From positions 1 through 8,342 of the forward strand of contig JADFZC010000098.1 in NCBI GenBank assembly GCA_015232735.1: DNA of 8,342 nt. Direction: 5' to 3'. The number at the start of each line of letters is the position of its first letter. The stretch's first letter is position 1. The stretch comes from Oligoflexales bacterium (GTDB lineage: Bacteria; Bdellovibrionota; Oligoflexia; Oligoflexales; Oligoflexaceae). The notes below the pieces were generated by a model. The model worked only from the letters and a program-made list of their open reading frames with translations. It did not search any database and had not been told where the DNA came from. The position numbers and the translations under genes were made by a program. Positions 1-5,865 of this stretch are shown piece by piece.

Positions 1-73
1 CGCAGTCAACGAGCCATGCAATTCTGTCCACACCTGGAATTTGAACCGTTAAAAATGCTCCATAAAAAACCAT
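1..73 (-). CDS. Possible 5' end of a divergent gene, product unknown (partial)
   Basis: A leftward frame opens with an ATG at 73-71 and stays open for 24 codons to the window edge. It reads MVFYGAFLTV followed by QIPGVDRIAWLVDC. I do not recognise the family. The composition is protein-like, and the frame is divergent from the phosphofructokinase gene with a Fur-type palindrome 9 bp upstream of its start, which would suit an iron-regulated gene. Against it, no clear Shine-Dalgarno precedes the ATG and 24 codons can stay open by chance. It could also be the end of a frame whose true start lies elsewhere. Confidence 0.35.
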   Translation of the reverse strand, partial: MVFYGAFLTVQIPGVDRIAWLVDC

Positions 74-81
74 CACATTAT

Positions 82-96
82 TGATAATGATTATCA
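82..96. promoter_or_regulatory. Fur-type operator (7-1-7 palindrome)
   Basis: The sequence TGATAAT-G-ATTATCA is a perfect inverted repeat with a one-base centre. It matches every defined position of the known Fur 7-1-7 consensus (TGATAATNATTATCA). Read as the classical 19-bp iron box starting at 83, it matches 15 of 19 positions. It lies between a possible leftward gene (start at 73) and the rightward phosphofructokinase gene (start at 216). It could control either or both by Fe(II)-dependent repression. Binding itself is inferred; a related FUR-family regulator such as Zur or PerR could also use such a site. Confidence 0.6.
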
Positions 97-153
97 TTTG
101 GTTTCAGTTATGGCAATGGATATTTTTTTCCCGGATGGGAGCCAGATTTTTCT

Positions 154-183
154 TTGCAGCCAGATCATCTGAAATTATATATT
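154..183 (+). promoter_or_regulatory. Weak candidate sigma-70 promoter for the phosphofructokinase gene
   Basis: TTGCAG (154-159) and TATATT (178-183) are separated by 18 bp, with 32 bp from the -10 box to the ATG at 216. The -10 box matches 5 of 6 consensus positions but the -35 box only 3 of 6. The region is AT-rich, so a chance match is quite possible. Confidence 0.2.
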
Positions 184-204
184 TAGGTATGATTTTTTCA
201 ACAA

Positions 205-209
205 AAGGA
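205..209 (+). promoter_or_regulatory. Ribosome binding site that sets the phosphofructokinase start
   Basis: AAGGA lies 6 nt before the ATG at 216. No comparable site precedes the in-frame upstream start at 81, which would also put the Fur-type palindrome inside the coding sequence. This favours the shorter protein. Confidence 0.7.
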
Positions 210-215
210 TGTTTT

Positions 216-1892
216 ATGACAGAAAGAACAAAATCCACCCTATGCCAGGCCAGAATGAAGTATTCCCCAAAACTCCCAAAATCCCTTAAGGGGGGAGCCT
301 CGGGCGTAAAGGTTGTCAAGGGGGTAGCCACCCGCTCCGTGAGCGACCAGGAAGCTGTAAAATCACTTTTCCCAAGAACATACGGTGCCCCTATTGTCAG
401 TTTTGAAGCAGGTCATTCTGAAGGTAAGGGGGGGCCGCTTAATGTGGGGGTCGTTCTTTCAGGCGGTCAGGCTCCAGGTGGACATAATGTAATCGCCGGA
501 ATTTTTGACGGAATCAAGTCTGTTCACAAGGATAGCAGGCTTTTCGGTTTTCTCAGAGGGCCTGACGGGCTTGCCAATAACAAATTCATAGATATCACAT
601 CGGACCTCATCGACCAGTATAGAAACTCGGGAGGATTTGACATTATCGGTTCGGGCAGGACCAAACTGGAAACCGAGGATCAATTCAACAAGTGTATTGA
701 AGTTGTCAAAGCCAACAACTTAAGCACGATCGTGATAATAGGTGGTGATGATTCCAATACCAATGCGGCCATCCTCGCCGAATATTTCAAGACCAAAAGT
801 GTAAGCTGCTCCGTTTTGGGCTGTCCCAAGACGATAGACGGCGATTTGAAGAATGAATATATCGAGACATCGTTTGGTTTTGACACTGCCGTCAAAACAT
901 ACGCCCAGCTGATAGGAAACATCGCAAGGGACGCAAATTCCGCCAAAAAGTATTGGCATTTCATCAAGCTCATGGGAAGAAGCGCATCACATATAGGACT
1001 TGAGGCCGCTCTTCAGACAAGACCCAACTTCTGTCTGATCTCCGAGGAGGTCGCGGAAAAAAAGATCACTCTCGATCAAATAGTGAACGATCTTGCCAAC
1101 GTAATTGAGAAAAGAGCCTCGTTGGGGAAAAATTTCGGTGTGGCGGTTATCCCCGAGGGACTTATCGAATTTATACCGGAGATGAAAAAACTCATTTCAG
1201 AACTCAACGATTGCATGGATCAAAAGGAGAAAGAGCTTGAAAAGCTCGACAAGGTCAGCGACAAGATAAAAAAGGTATCGCAGGCCATCAGCCGGGAAAG
1301 CGCGGACGTACTTCTAAAACTTCCCGAGGAAATCCAGGGGGAACTTCTCCTGGACAGGGACCCTCACGGGAACGTGCAGGTTTCCCTTATAGAAACCGAA
1401 AAACTTCTCATTGAACTTGTGACGAGGACTCTGAAATCAAGACCTTCATACAAGGGAAAATTTTCAACACAGCACCACTTCTTCGGATACGAGGGACGCT
1501 GCGCGCATCCTTCAAATTTCGACGCGGATTATGGCTACAGCCTGGGATATTCCGCAGCCGTGCTGGCTTATAATGGACTTTCGGGTTACATGGCGCAGGT
1601 ATCCGGGCTGGCAAAAGGAAATGATAACTGGAAGGCCGGAGGAATTCCCATCGTGATGATGATGAACATGGAAAAACGCCACGGAAAGGAAAAACCGGTT
1701 ATACAGAAGGCGCTTGTCAAGCTTGAAAGCCGGGCTTTCAGGCACTTTGCGGAAAACCGCGACAAGTGGGCAACCACCGAATCCTATCTTTATCCCGGCG
1801 CGATTCAATATTTCGGACCGTCCGAGATATGCGACACCGTAACGGAAACCCTTGTTTTTGATTCCATGGATATCGATGAAAAGAGGAGGTAA
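216..1892 (+). CDS. pfp: Diphosphate-fructose-6-phosphate 1-phosphotransferase (PPi-dependent phosphofructokinase, long type)
   Basis: This cytoplasmic enzyme reversibly phosphorylates fructose 6-phosphate to fructose 1,6-bisphosphate using pyrophosphate instead of ATP (EC 2.7.1.90). From the ATG at 216 the protein has 558 residues, the usual size for the long PFP clade (spirochaete, chlamydial and plant-beta-like). Visible motifs are GGQAPGGHN (83-91), GGDDSNTNA (176-184), PKTIDGDLK (204-212, catalytic Asp region), MGRSASHIG (253-261), PEG (313-315) and the long-clade signature GYEGRCAHPSNFD (424-436). The second Asp of GGDD and the Lys of PKTIDGD are the known markers of PPi rather than ATP use. 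A charged, helix-rich insertion (about 325-405) is typical of long PFPs. In-frame codons run upstream to 81 but encode a hydrophobic, unrelated stretch without a ribosome site. The stop is 2 bp from the stop of the convergent gene. A Fur-type palindrome lies 120 bp upstream of the start. Confidence 0.95.
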   Translation: MTERTKSTLCQARMKYSPKLPKSLKGGASGVKVVKGVATRSVSDQEAVKSLFPRTYGAPIVSFEAGHSEGKGGPLNVGVVLSGGQAPGGHNVIAGIFDGIKSVHKDSRLFGFLRGPDGLANNKFIDITSDLIDQYRNSGGFDIIGSGRTKLETEDQFNKCIEVVKANNLSTIVIIGGDDSNTNAAILAEYFKTKSVSCSVLGCPKTIDGDLKNEYIETSFGFDTAVKTYAQLIGNIARDANSAKKYWHFIKLMGRSASHIGLEAALQTRPNFCLISEEVAEKKITLDQIVNDLANVIEKRASLGKNFGVAVIPEGLIEFIPEMKKLISELNDCMDQKEKELEKLDKVSDKIKKVSQAISRESADVLLKLPEEIQGELLLDRDPHGNVQVSLIETEKLLIELVTRTLKSRPSYKGKFSTQHHFFGYEGRCAHPSNFDADYGYSLGYSAAVLAYNGLSGYMAQVSGLAKGNDNWKAGGIPIVMMMNMEKRHGKEKPVIQKALVKLESRAFRHFAENRDKWATTESYLYPGAIQYFGPSEICDTVTETLVFDSMDIDEKRR

Positions 1893-1894
1893 AA

Positions 1895-3298
1895 TCACTG
1901 TCCGAAAGAATCAAACCTTGAAAACAGCTCGTCCATTTTCAGAACCCTGGGACTTTGAAAGGGGGCCGGTTTATTCATGTCGCCGACATACAGGGAGATC
2001 GTCCTGGCTGACGCATCGAACAAAGTGGTATTAAGCGTATAATATGCACCTCTTCTTGCAACAAGCCTTATCAGGTCCATAAGATGTTTTTCACCGATTT
2101 TACCTGACAAGGCTGCGATTTCATTTACGTTTTGGGCCAGTGTCCTGTATCTTTCAAAAGAGTCCCCGGATACCGAAGGCTCGTGCCTTTTTATATGGTG
2201 ATTTGTTGCGATAAGGGCATTTCCGGTATTGAGCATGGGCTCTTTTTCACCGGGATAGCGAATTGTCGCGGCACCATCCGGATGAGATCTCTGTCCATCC
2301 GTCTCGATTGTCACGCTGCCTGTGCAACTTGTGTTATTGCATGGAACATTAAGGCTGATATTGCTTCCCATGTTATAAAAGTTCTTGTCATAATAGTTTT
2401 TCATTCTACTGAAAAAATCATCAGAACCTGTAGAGTTGATTAGTGCCCACCGGGCTGTGAGGATACGGGGGGCAGGTCGCATGAAGGTAACGGGATTTTT
2501 AATATCAGGCACATCCTCTATGGTGAGTGAGGCTCCATCTTCCGTAAAACATGAAATGCAGCCTGTGATGCCCGGGACCGAAATTGACACCCATTTTTTG
2601 TTCTGATTCGAGGAGCTTTTATAAATCTTGACGATATGTTCATTCATTATTGTGCTGTTTGTATCGGTGAAATAATCAAAGTTTCTGACCTGCATGGTAC
2701 TTCCGGTATCAGAAAGGTCTCCCCAGACACTGAGGGATGAGCAGCCGCCGTCACCCAGGGTATGCATGACAACCAGGTCAGCATATTCAATGGGTCTCGA
2801 TCCAAATGCCAAAAACTCAAGGTTCCCGCTTTTTATTATCAGATCCTGCGGAGGGCAATGGTCCCTCATCCCCCGGAGCATAGCCTTTAATTCGATCTCA
2901 TCATCCATGGAGATTTTATATTTCAGAGGGAGAAGCGCTTTTATCGTTCCATAAGGTTTTTTAGCCATATTGGTTATTACATGGTCCAAAAAATATTCCT
3001 TGAAGACTTTTGTAATCCTTCCGCACAGGAGCGCGCCCTCGGCGTATCCAATCTCATCCCTTGTCCCCCAAAGCCACAGGGCGCTGATACCTCCAATATT
3101 TTCAAGACGCCCGTTTATTTTTTGCGGATTCAGGTTCATTTCACCTGCAGGTGAATCCGAAAACGCATAACTGCGCTCGTAGGATTTGGCGCATCCCGCA
3201 TGTGTGCATGAATCGTCTTTTCCGCATCCGGACGCTGCATAGAAAAATACAGCCAAAAAAACAAACTGCCTCTTACAAAAACCTCTCCCTCCAGTCAT
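1895..3298 (-). CDS. Probable C45-family (acyl-CoA:6-APA acyltransferase-like) Ntn-hydrolase, predicted lipoprotein
   Basis: The protein has 467 residues. The N-terminus has basic residues (R5, K9, R10), a hydrophobic stretch (11-22) and a lipobox-like ASGC ending at Cys25, so it is probably lipid-anchored; Gly follows the Cys, so there is no Asp+2 retention signal. The core fits the C45 autoproteolytic family: GYAEGALL (84-91), then GDGGCSSLSVWGD (182-194) with Cys186 as likely self-processing nucleophile, RNFDYF (205-210) and ATNHH (364-368). Known C45 members cleave or transfer acyl groups on amide bonds after self-cleavage before the Cys; the substrate here cannot be read. Paired cysteines (C247/C250, C320/C325) fit an exported, disulfide-bearing protein. 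AGGAG lies 10 nt before the ATG, rather far, with a second AGGA 2 nt away. A phospholipase-B-like or choloylglycine-hydrolase-like relative is the main alternative. The gene is convergent with pfp. Confidence 0.78.
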   Translation of the reverse strand: MTGGRGFCKRQFVFLAVFFYAASGCGKDDSCTHAGCAKSYERSYAFSDSPAGEMNLNPQKINGRLENIGGISALWLWGTRDEIGYAEGALLCGRITKVFKEYFLDHVITNMAKKPYGTIKALLPLKYKISMDDEIELKAMLRGMRDHCPPQDLIIKSGNLEFLAFGSRPIEYADLVVMHTLGDGGCSSLSVWGDLSDTGSTMQVRNFDYFTDTNSTIMNEHIVKIYKSSSNQNKKWVSISVPGITGCISCFTEDGASLTIEDVPDIKNPVTFMRPAPRILTARWALINSTGSDDFFSRMKNYYDKNFYNMGSNISLNVPCNNTSCTGSVTIETDGQRSHPDGAATIRYPGEKEPMLNTGNALIATNHHIKRHEPSVSGDSFERYRTLAQNVNEIAALSGKIGEKHLMDLIRLVARRGAYYTLNTTLFDASARTISLYVGDMNKPAPFQSPRVLKMDELFSRFDSFGQ

Positions 3299-3400
3299 AT
3301 TCCTGAAACTCCTTTTTTAGTCATTTAGTGCCTTTTTTCCTGTCATTTTCCAACAGGGAGACGACACTGAAAAATTTTTATTTAGCTCCCTAATCAATCA

Positions 3401-3441
3401 GGGCTTGGGTTTTACTCCAAGCCCCCACCTTTAGGTGGGGG
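3401..3441 (+). repeat. Two overlapping, mutually exclusive hairpins (IS200/IS605-end-like)
   Basis: Hairpin 1 pairs GGGCTTGG (3401-3408) with CCAAGCCC (3417-3424). Hairpin 2 pairs CCCCCACCT (3422-3430) with AGGTGGGGG (3433-3441). Both arms are perfect, and CCC at 3422-3424 belongs to both, so only one can form fully. Hairpin 2 is followed by TAATTGACT, not a T-run, so it is not a standard intrinsic terminator. Subterminal hairpins with a CCTTTAGG apex remind me of IS200/IS605 element ends and their MITE derivatives. No transposase gene is adjacent. Confidence 0.55.
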
Positions 3442-3461
3442 TAATTGACTCCACAACACCC

Positions 3462-3476
3462 TTATCCGCCGGATAA
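3462..3476. repeat. Short palindrome
   Basis: TTATCC-GCC-GGATAA is a perfect 6-bp inverted repeat with a 3-bp centre, 20 bp downstream of the overlapping hairpins. It could be an operator or part of the same element. Its function is unknown. Confidence 0.35.
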
Positions 3477-3751
3477 ACTCTACGCCCATTTGGACGAATA
3501 AAAACGAGACAGTACCAAAGCTGTCACATGTCTTTTGAAATTATGGCACGAATATATATAAAAATATTTGTTCATGGAAGCACAAAAGCTGGTTTATGAA
3601 AAGCGTGATGATGAAAAGAAATCAATCTCTCATGTTGTCTCTACAAAAAATGTTATTTATTTTTTGTTTTATTATTTCAGGATAGGGAAGGTTTCTTTAA
3701 AAAATAGAGGCTTCCTGCATGTTTCTCTTTCCTTTGAAAACCATGTGGTGA

Positions 3752-5353
3752 TCAAGAAAAATAATCCCCTGAAGCCGAAAGTCCCCTGAACTGTCCCATC
3801 AGTTGTCTTAGCTGCTGCGATTGTTGTTCCAACTGCTCGGCTGCGGATGCCGACAGTTTGGCCAGAGAGGCATTTTGCTGAATTGTTCCGTTAATGTGGT
3901 TGATGGCAACATTGATTTGACTGATACCTTCCGTCTGGGATTTGCTGGCATGGGCGATCTGGTCCACAAAGGCTGTAACTTTATCCACTTCATCAATTAT
4001 TCCCGAAAAAGTCGCGAGTGTGTGCATTACGGCTTCTGAACCGCCGTTGATTCGGCTGATCGATTCGCTTATGAGTTCCTCTGTTTCCTTTGCGGCTTTT
4101 GCACTTCGTGAGGAGAGACTCCGCACCTCTTCGGCAACAACAGCGAAGCCCTTGCCGTGAATGCCGGCACGCGCAGCCTCAACGGCGGCATTCAGTGCAA
4201 GCAAATTGGTTTGAAAGGCAATATTGTCAATCGCTTTTATTATCTTGGCGATTTTGTTGCTGGACTGTGCGATATTTTCAATCGCGGCTTTCATCTTTTG
4301 CATCTGTGTATTTCCGATGTCCATCTTTGATTTCATATTTTTTGCCGCATTGACAACCTCCTGAACATAGGAGGTATTATCCTTCGCCTTTTTCGAAACC
4401 TCAGCCAAAGAGGAGGATATTTGCTCTATTGAAGCTGCAGATGAGCTGGTCGACTCTGAAAGTGAACGGCTGTTATCTGATATGGTATCAGAACTGCTGT
4501 TGACGTCCTCTGACGAGTTGCTGATCCTGCCCAGCAAGACCCCAAGGCTGTCTTTCATTTTCAGAAGCGCAATCCCAAGGGTGTCAGCGTCAGATGATAG
4601 GGCCAGGTTTTGAGACAGGTCGCCACTTGCGATGGAAGCAGCGAAATTTGATTTTTCCTTGAGGCTTTTTGTCATGTTGTTGATCGAACCGGCTATATCG
4701 GCAAACTCGTCCGAAGTGGTGATAGTCATCGTTTTCGACAAATCACCCTTGGTAATAATCTCGATCTGCTTTAATATGGCATGCAGATGCCTGATGAAAA
4801 GCCGTTCGTTGCTCAATACGAAAACGGCGATTATCAGGGCGCAGATGGCGGCAAATGTCAGGATATTGCTGATTACAAGCTCATTGAGCTGGCTATTTAA
4901 ATATTTTGTTGTCACCCCGATCTCAATGCTTCCGATGGCTTTGTCAAATCTTTTGACGGCTCTTGTGGTTGAAATTATTTCATCTGTGAAGCTTGTCGGC
5001 ATTGTTTTAAGACTTGATGGCTTCATCTTCTCATCAAGACCGTATATCAAAAGAGGCTTTTTCTTGTTTTCCTCGGTAATGGCCACTTTCACCACATTTT
5101 TTTCAAGCATTTCCGACATTATGATGTTTTTAAGAACTTCATCGGACATATTCCATAGTGGTTCGGCGACACTGCCTTGCATCCTGTCGGCAATCTGGCC
5201 AAGCTGTTCGTTCAGGGCTTTTTTAAGACGGCCTGAACTTACGCGATATTGGATAATCCCGGATATCATCAATACAAGCATGGTCATGGTGACGACAGAA
5301 ACTGCCAGTTTGAGACCAACCTGCCGTGAAATTGTTTTGAAAATCCTGCTCAT
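3752..5353 (-). CDS. Methyl-accepting chemotaxis protein (transmembrane chemoreceptor)
   Basis: The 533-residue inner-membrane receptor should signal through CheW/CheA to bias flagellar rotation or a related output. Order: TM1 (about 16-34), a periplasmic sensing domain (35-157) with EPLWNM (64-69) and a C-terminal [10 protein letters not shown] strand (140-149), TM2 (about 161-180), HAMP (about 182-235) and a long coiled-coil signalling domain. The hairpin tip is fully conserved: [20 protein letters not shown] (375-394) then [20 protein letters not shown] (395-414). The sensing domain is probably a single Cache/PAS-like fold, but the ligand cannot be told. The C-terminus (SASGDYFS) lacks an NWETF-type CheR/CheB docking pentapeptide. 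Ser/Thr/Ala-rich heptads (280-330) are typical methylation-helix composition. The ribosome site is weak (no AGGAG before the ATG). The next gene upstream on the same strand encodes a solute-binding protein, 512 bp away. Confidence 0.95.
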   Translation of the reverse strand: MSRIFKTISRQVGLKLAVSVVTMTMLVLMISGIIQYRVSSGRLKKALNEQLGQIADRMQGSVAEPLWNMSDEVLKNIIMSEMLEKNVVKVAITEENKKKPLLIYGLDEKMKPSSLKTMPTSFTDEIISTTRAVKRFDKAIGSIEIGVTTKYLNSQLNELVISNILTFAAICALIIAVFVLSNERLFIRHLHAILKQIEIITKGDLSKTMTITTSDEFADIAGSINNMTKSLKEKSNFAASIASGDLSQNLALSSDADTLGIALLKMKDSLGVLLGRISNSSEDVNSSSDTISDNSRSLSESTSSSAASIEQISSSLAEVSKKAKDNTSYVQEVVNAAKNMKSKMDIGNTQMQKMKAAIENIAQSSNKIAKIIKAIDNIAFQTNLLALNAAVEAARAGIHGKGFAVVAEEVRSLSSRSAKAAKETEELISESISRINGGSEAVMHTLATFSGIIDEVDKVTAFVDQIAHASKSQTEGISQINVAINHINGTIQQNASLAKLSASAAEQLEQQSQQLRQLMGQFRGLSASGDYFS

Positions 5354-5373
5354 GGTAAGTCACTTTATTTTTT

Positions 5374-5392
5374 ATTGCTGATTATCATTTTA
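5374..5392 (-). promoter_or_regulatory. Weak Fur-box-like site upstream of the chemoreceptor gene
   Basis: Read on the minus strand, this 19-bp segment matches the classical iron-box consensus at 13 positions, including an uninterrupted central ATGATAATCA. The outer parts do not match and there is no full 7-1-7 symmetry. It lies 21-39 bp upstream of the chemoreceptor ATG in an AT-rich stretch, so chance is a real possibility. Confidence 0.2.
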
Positions 5393-5502
5393 TTCACGGT
5401 TTTTGTACAGATGCTGTCTGGTATAGTCGCAGTCCGGAATTATCTTTGCTCATCATGACAGCCTCGGAAGTCGCACCTGCCGGGAAGAATTGCCACAAAA
5501 TC

Positions 5503-5518
5503 ATCTATGAATCTATGA
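5503..5518. repeat. 8-bp tandem duplication
   Basis: ATCTATGA occurs twice head-to-tail (5503-5510 and 5511-5518). It could be a slippage or insertion scar at the edge of the hairpin cluster, or chance. Confidence 0.4.
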
Positions 5519-5578
5519 TAATCCTCATGTACTATTTTTATATTAGCACTGTTTGGATAATGCTGGAATGTGATGCGG

Positions 5579-5594
5579 ATGCATGAGAATGCAT
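5579..5594. repeat. Small hairpin with a GAGA (GNRA-type) tetraloop
   Basis: ATGCAT-GAGA-ATGCAT is a 6-bp stem; on the plus-strand RNA the loop GAGA fits the stable GNRA class. It is the first of four hairpins in 130 bp. Confidence 0.35.
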
Positions 5595-5612
5595 ACTTTG
5601 CCTACTTCGTAA

Positions 5613-5634
5613 ACCCGGCCCTGAAGGACCGGGT
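5613..5634 (-). repeat. Hairpin A, paired with hairpin C by identical apex
   Basis: Plus strand: ACCCGG (5613-5618), C, CCT-GA-AGG, A, CCGGGT (5629-5634). The C/A mismatch seen on the plus strand becomes a U-G wobble on the minus strand, giving a continuous helix there. The apex is identical to that of the hairpin at 5685-5708, while the stem differs with base pairing kept. Hairpins of this look are common at the 3' ends of IS200/IS605 tnpB units; that assignment is from memory of the family. Confidence 0.55.
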
Positions 5635-5640
5635 GTCGAA

Positions 5641-5671
5641 TCAGGAGAGGCTTTAAACCTCTCCTGATTTT
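5641..5671 (+). terminator. Perfect 10-bp hairpin followed by TTTT (intrinsic-terminator-like)
   Basis: TCAGGAGAGG (5641-5650) pairs perfectly with CCTCTCCTGA (5658-5667) around the loop CTTTAAA, and TTTT follows on the plus strand. It would terminate a rightward transcript, yet no rightward gene lies just upstream. For the leftward solute-binding protein transcript the downstream side is TTCGAC, a poor U-tract. It may block antisense transcription, or be part of a mobile-element end flanked by the two matching hairpins. Confidence 0.5.
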
Positions 5672-5684
5672 GGTTAGCTTGAAT

Positions 5685-5708
5685 AACCTCGCCCTGAAGG
5701 ACGAGGTT
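5685..5708 (-). repeat. Hairpin C, paired with hairpin A by identical apex
   Basis: Plus strand: AACCTCG (5685-5691), C, CCT-GA-AGG, A, CGAGGTT (5702-5708). As in hairpin A, the plus-strand C/A mismatch becomes a U-G wobble on the minus strand, so the minus-strand RNA forms one helix capped by CCUUCAGG. A smaller competing hairpin, GGTTA (5672-5676) with TAACC (5684-5688), shares its 5' arm. Confidence 0.55.
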
Positions 5709-5769
5709 TCCTTGAACTTCATGAACTGTTTTTAATATTGTACAATAAATAGTCAAACCTGCTGCCGGT

Positions 5770-5865
5770 TCAACCTTTTCTGCGTAAGGGAACGGTCTTT
5801 TTTGAACACCCGAAGTCTTCGATAACGATGACTCCGTACTCGGTTGCCAGCCCTGCTGAGATGTA
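5770..5865 (-). pseudogene. Possible relic coding fragment (TnpB-like motif), very tentative
   Basis: Directly after the solute-binding protein stop, the same frame stays open for 31 codons and includes LATEYGVIVIEDFG. An IVIED motif of this kind resembles the RuvC region of IS605 OrfB/TnpB proteins (typically IVIEDL). Hairpins of IS200/IS605 appearance follow on the same strand at 5708-5613. It is far too short for a working protein, and no ribosome site is seen. It may equally be a coincidence or the tail of a longer ancestral protein. Confidence 0.2.

Larger units (their letters stand above)
3299..3751. other. Hairpin-rich intergenic region upstream of the C45 gene and downstream of the chemoreceptor gene
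   Basis: About 450 bp between two leftward genes with no credible gene. It contains two overlapping GC-rich hairpins (3401-3441), a palindrome TTATCC-GCC-GGATAA (3462-3476), and a smaller hairpin GACAG/CTGTC (3508-3525). The part nearest the chemoreceptor (3540-3751) is very AT-rich. The promoter of the C45 gene should lie here on the minus strand, but I could not pick a convincing -35/-10 pair. No clear terminator for the chemoreceptor gene was found. Confidence 0.6.
5354..5865. other. Intergenic region with clustered hairpins between the chemoreceptor and solute-binding protein genes
   Basis: About 510 bp without a credible intact gene. The chemoreceptor leader (5354-5400) is AT-rich and holds a weak Fur-like half-site. 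An 8-bp tandem repeat lies at 5503-5518. Four hairpins follow in 130 bp (5579-5708). Next to the solute-binding protein stop is a short coding-like stretch (5770-5865). Short open frames cross the hairpins, but they have no ribosome site and are probably fortuitous. Confidence 0.6.

Noticed and set aside
81..215. In-frame upstream extension of the phosphofructokinase gene to a start at 81
   Set aside because: It has no ribosome site, encodes a hydrophobic stretch unlike the family, and overlaps the Fur-type palindrome. The start at 216 gives a family-typical 558 residues.
1884..1889. AGGAGG at the very end of pfp as a ribosome site for a rightward downstream gene
   Set aside because: No usable start codon lies 5-12 nt downstream, and the following plus-strand frame is antisense to the C45 gene.
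3568..3789. 73-codon rightward frame in the AT-rich intergenic region
   Set aside because: It begins with TTG, has no ribosome site, overlaps the 3' end of the chemoreceptor gene and shows no recognisable family.
4632..5381. 249-codon rightward frame antisense to the chemoreceptor gene
   Set aside because: It lies almost wholly over a clearly coding chemoreceptor gene and is a shadow of its codon pattern.
5538..5756. 72-codon leftward frame across the hairpin cluster
   Set aside because: It begins with TTG and reads straight through four hairpins, so the repeated peptide pieces are explained by DNA structure rather than protein selection.
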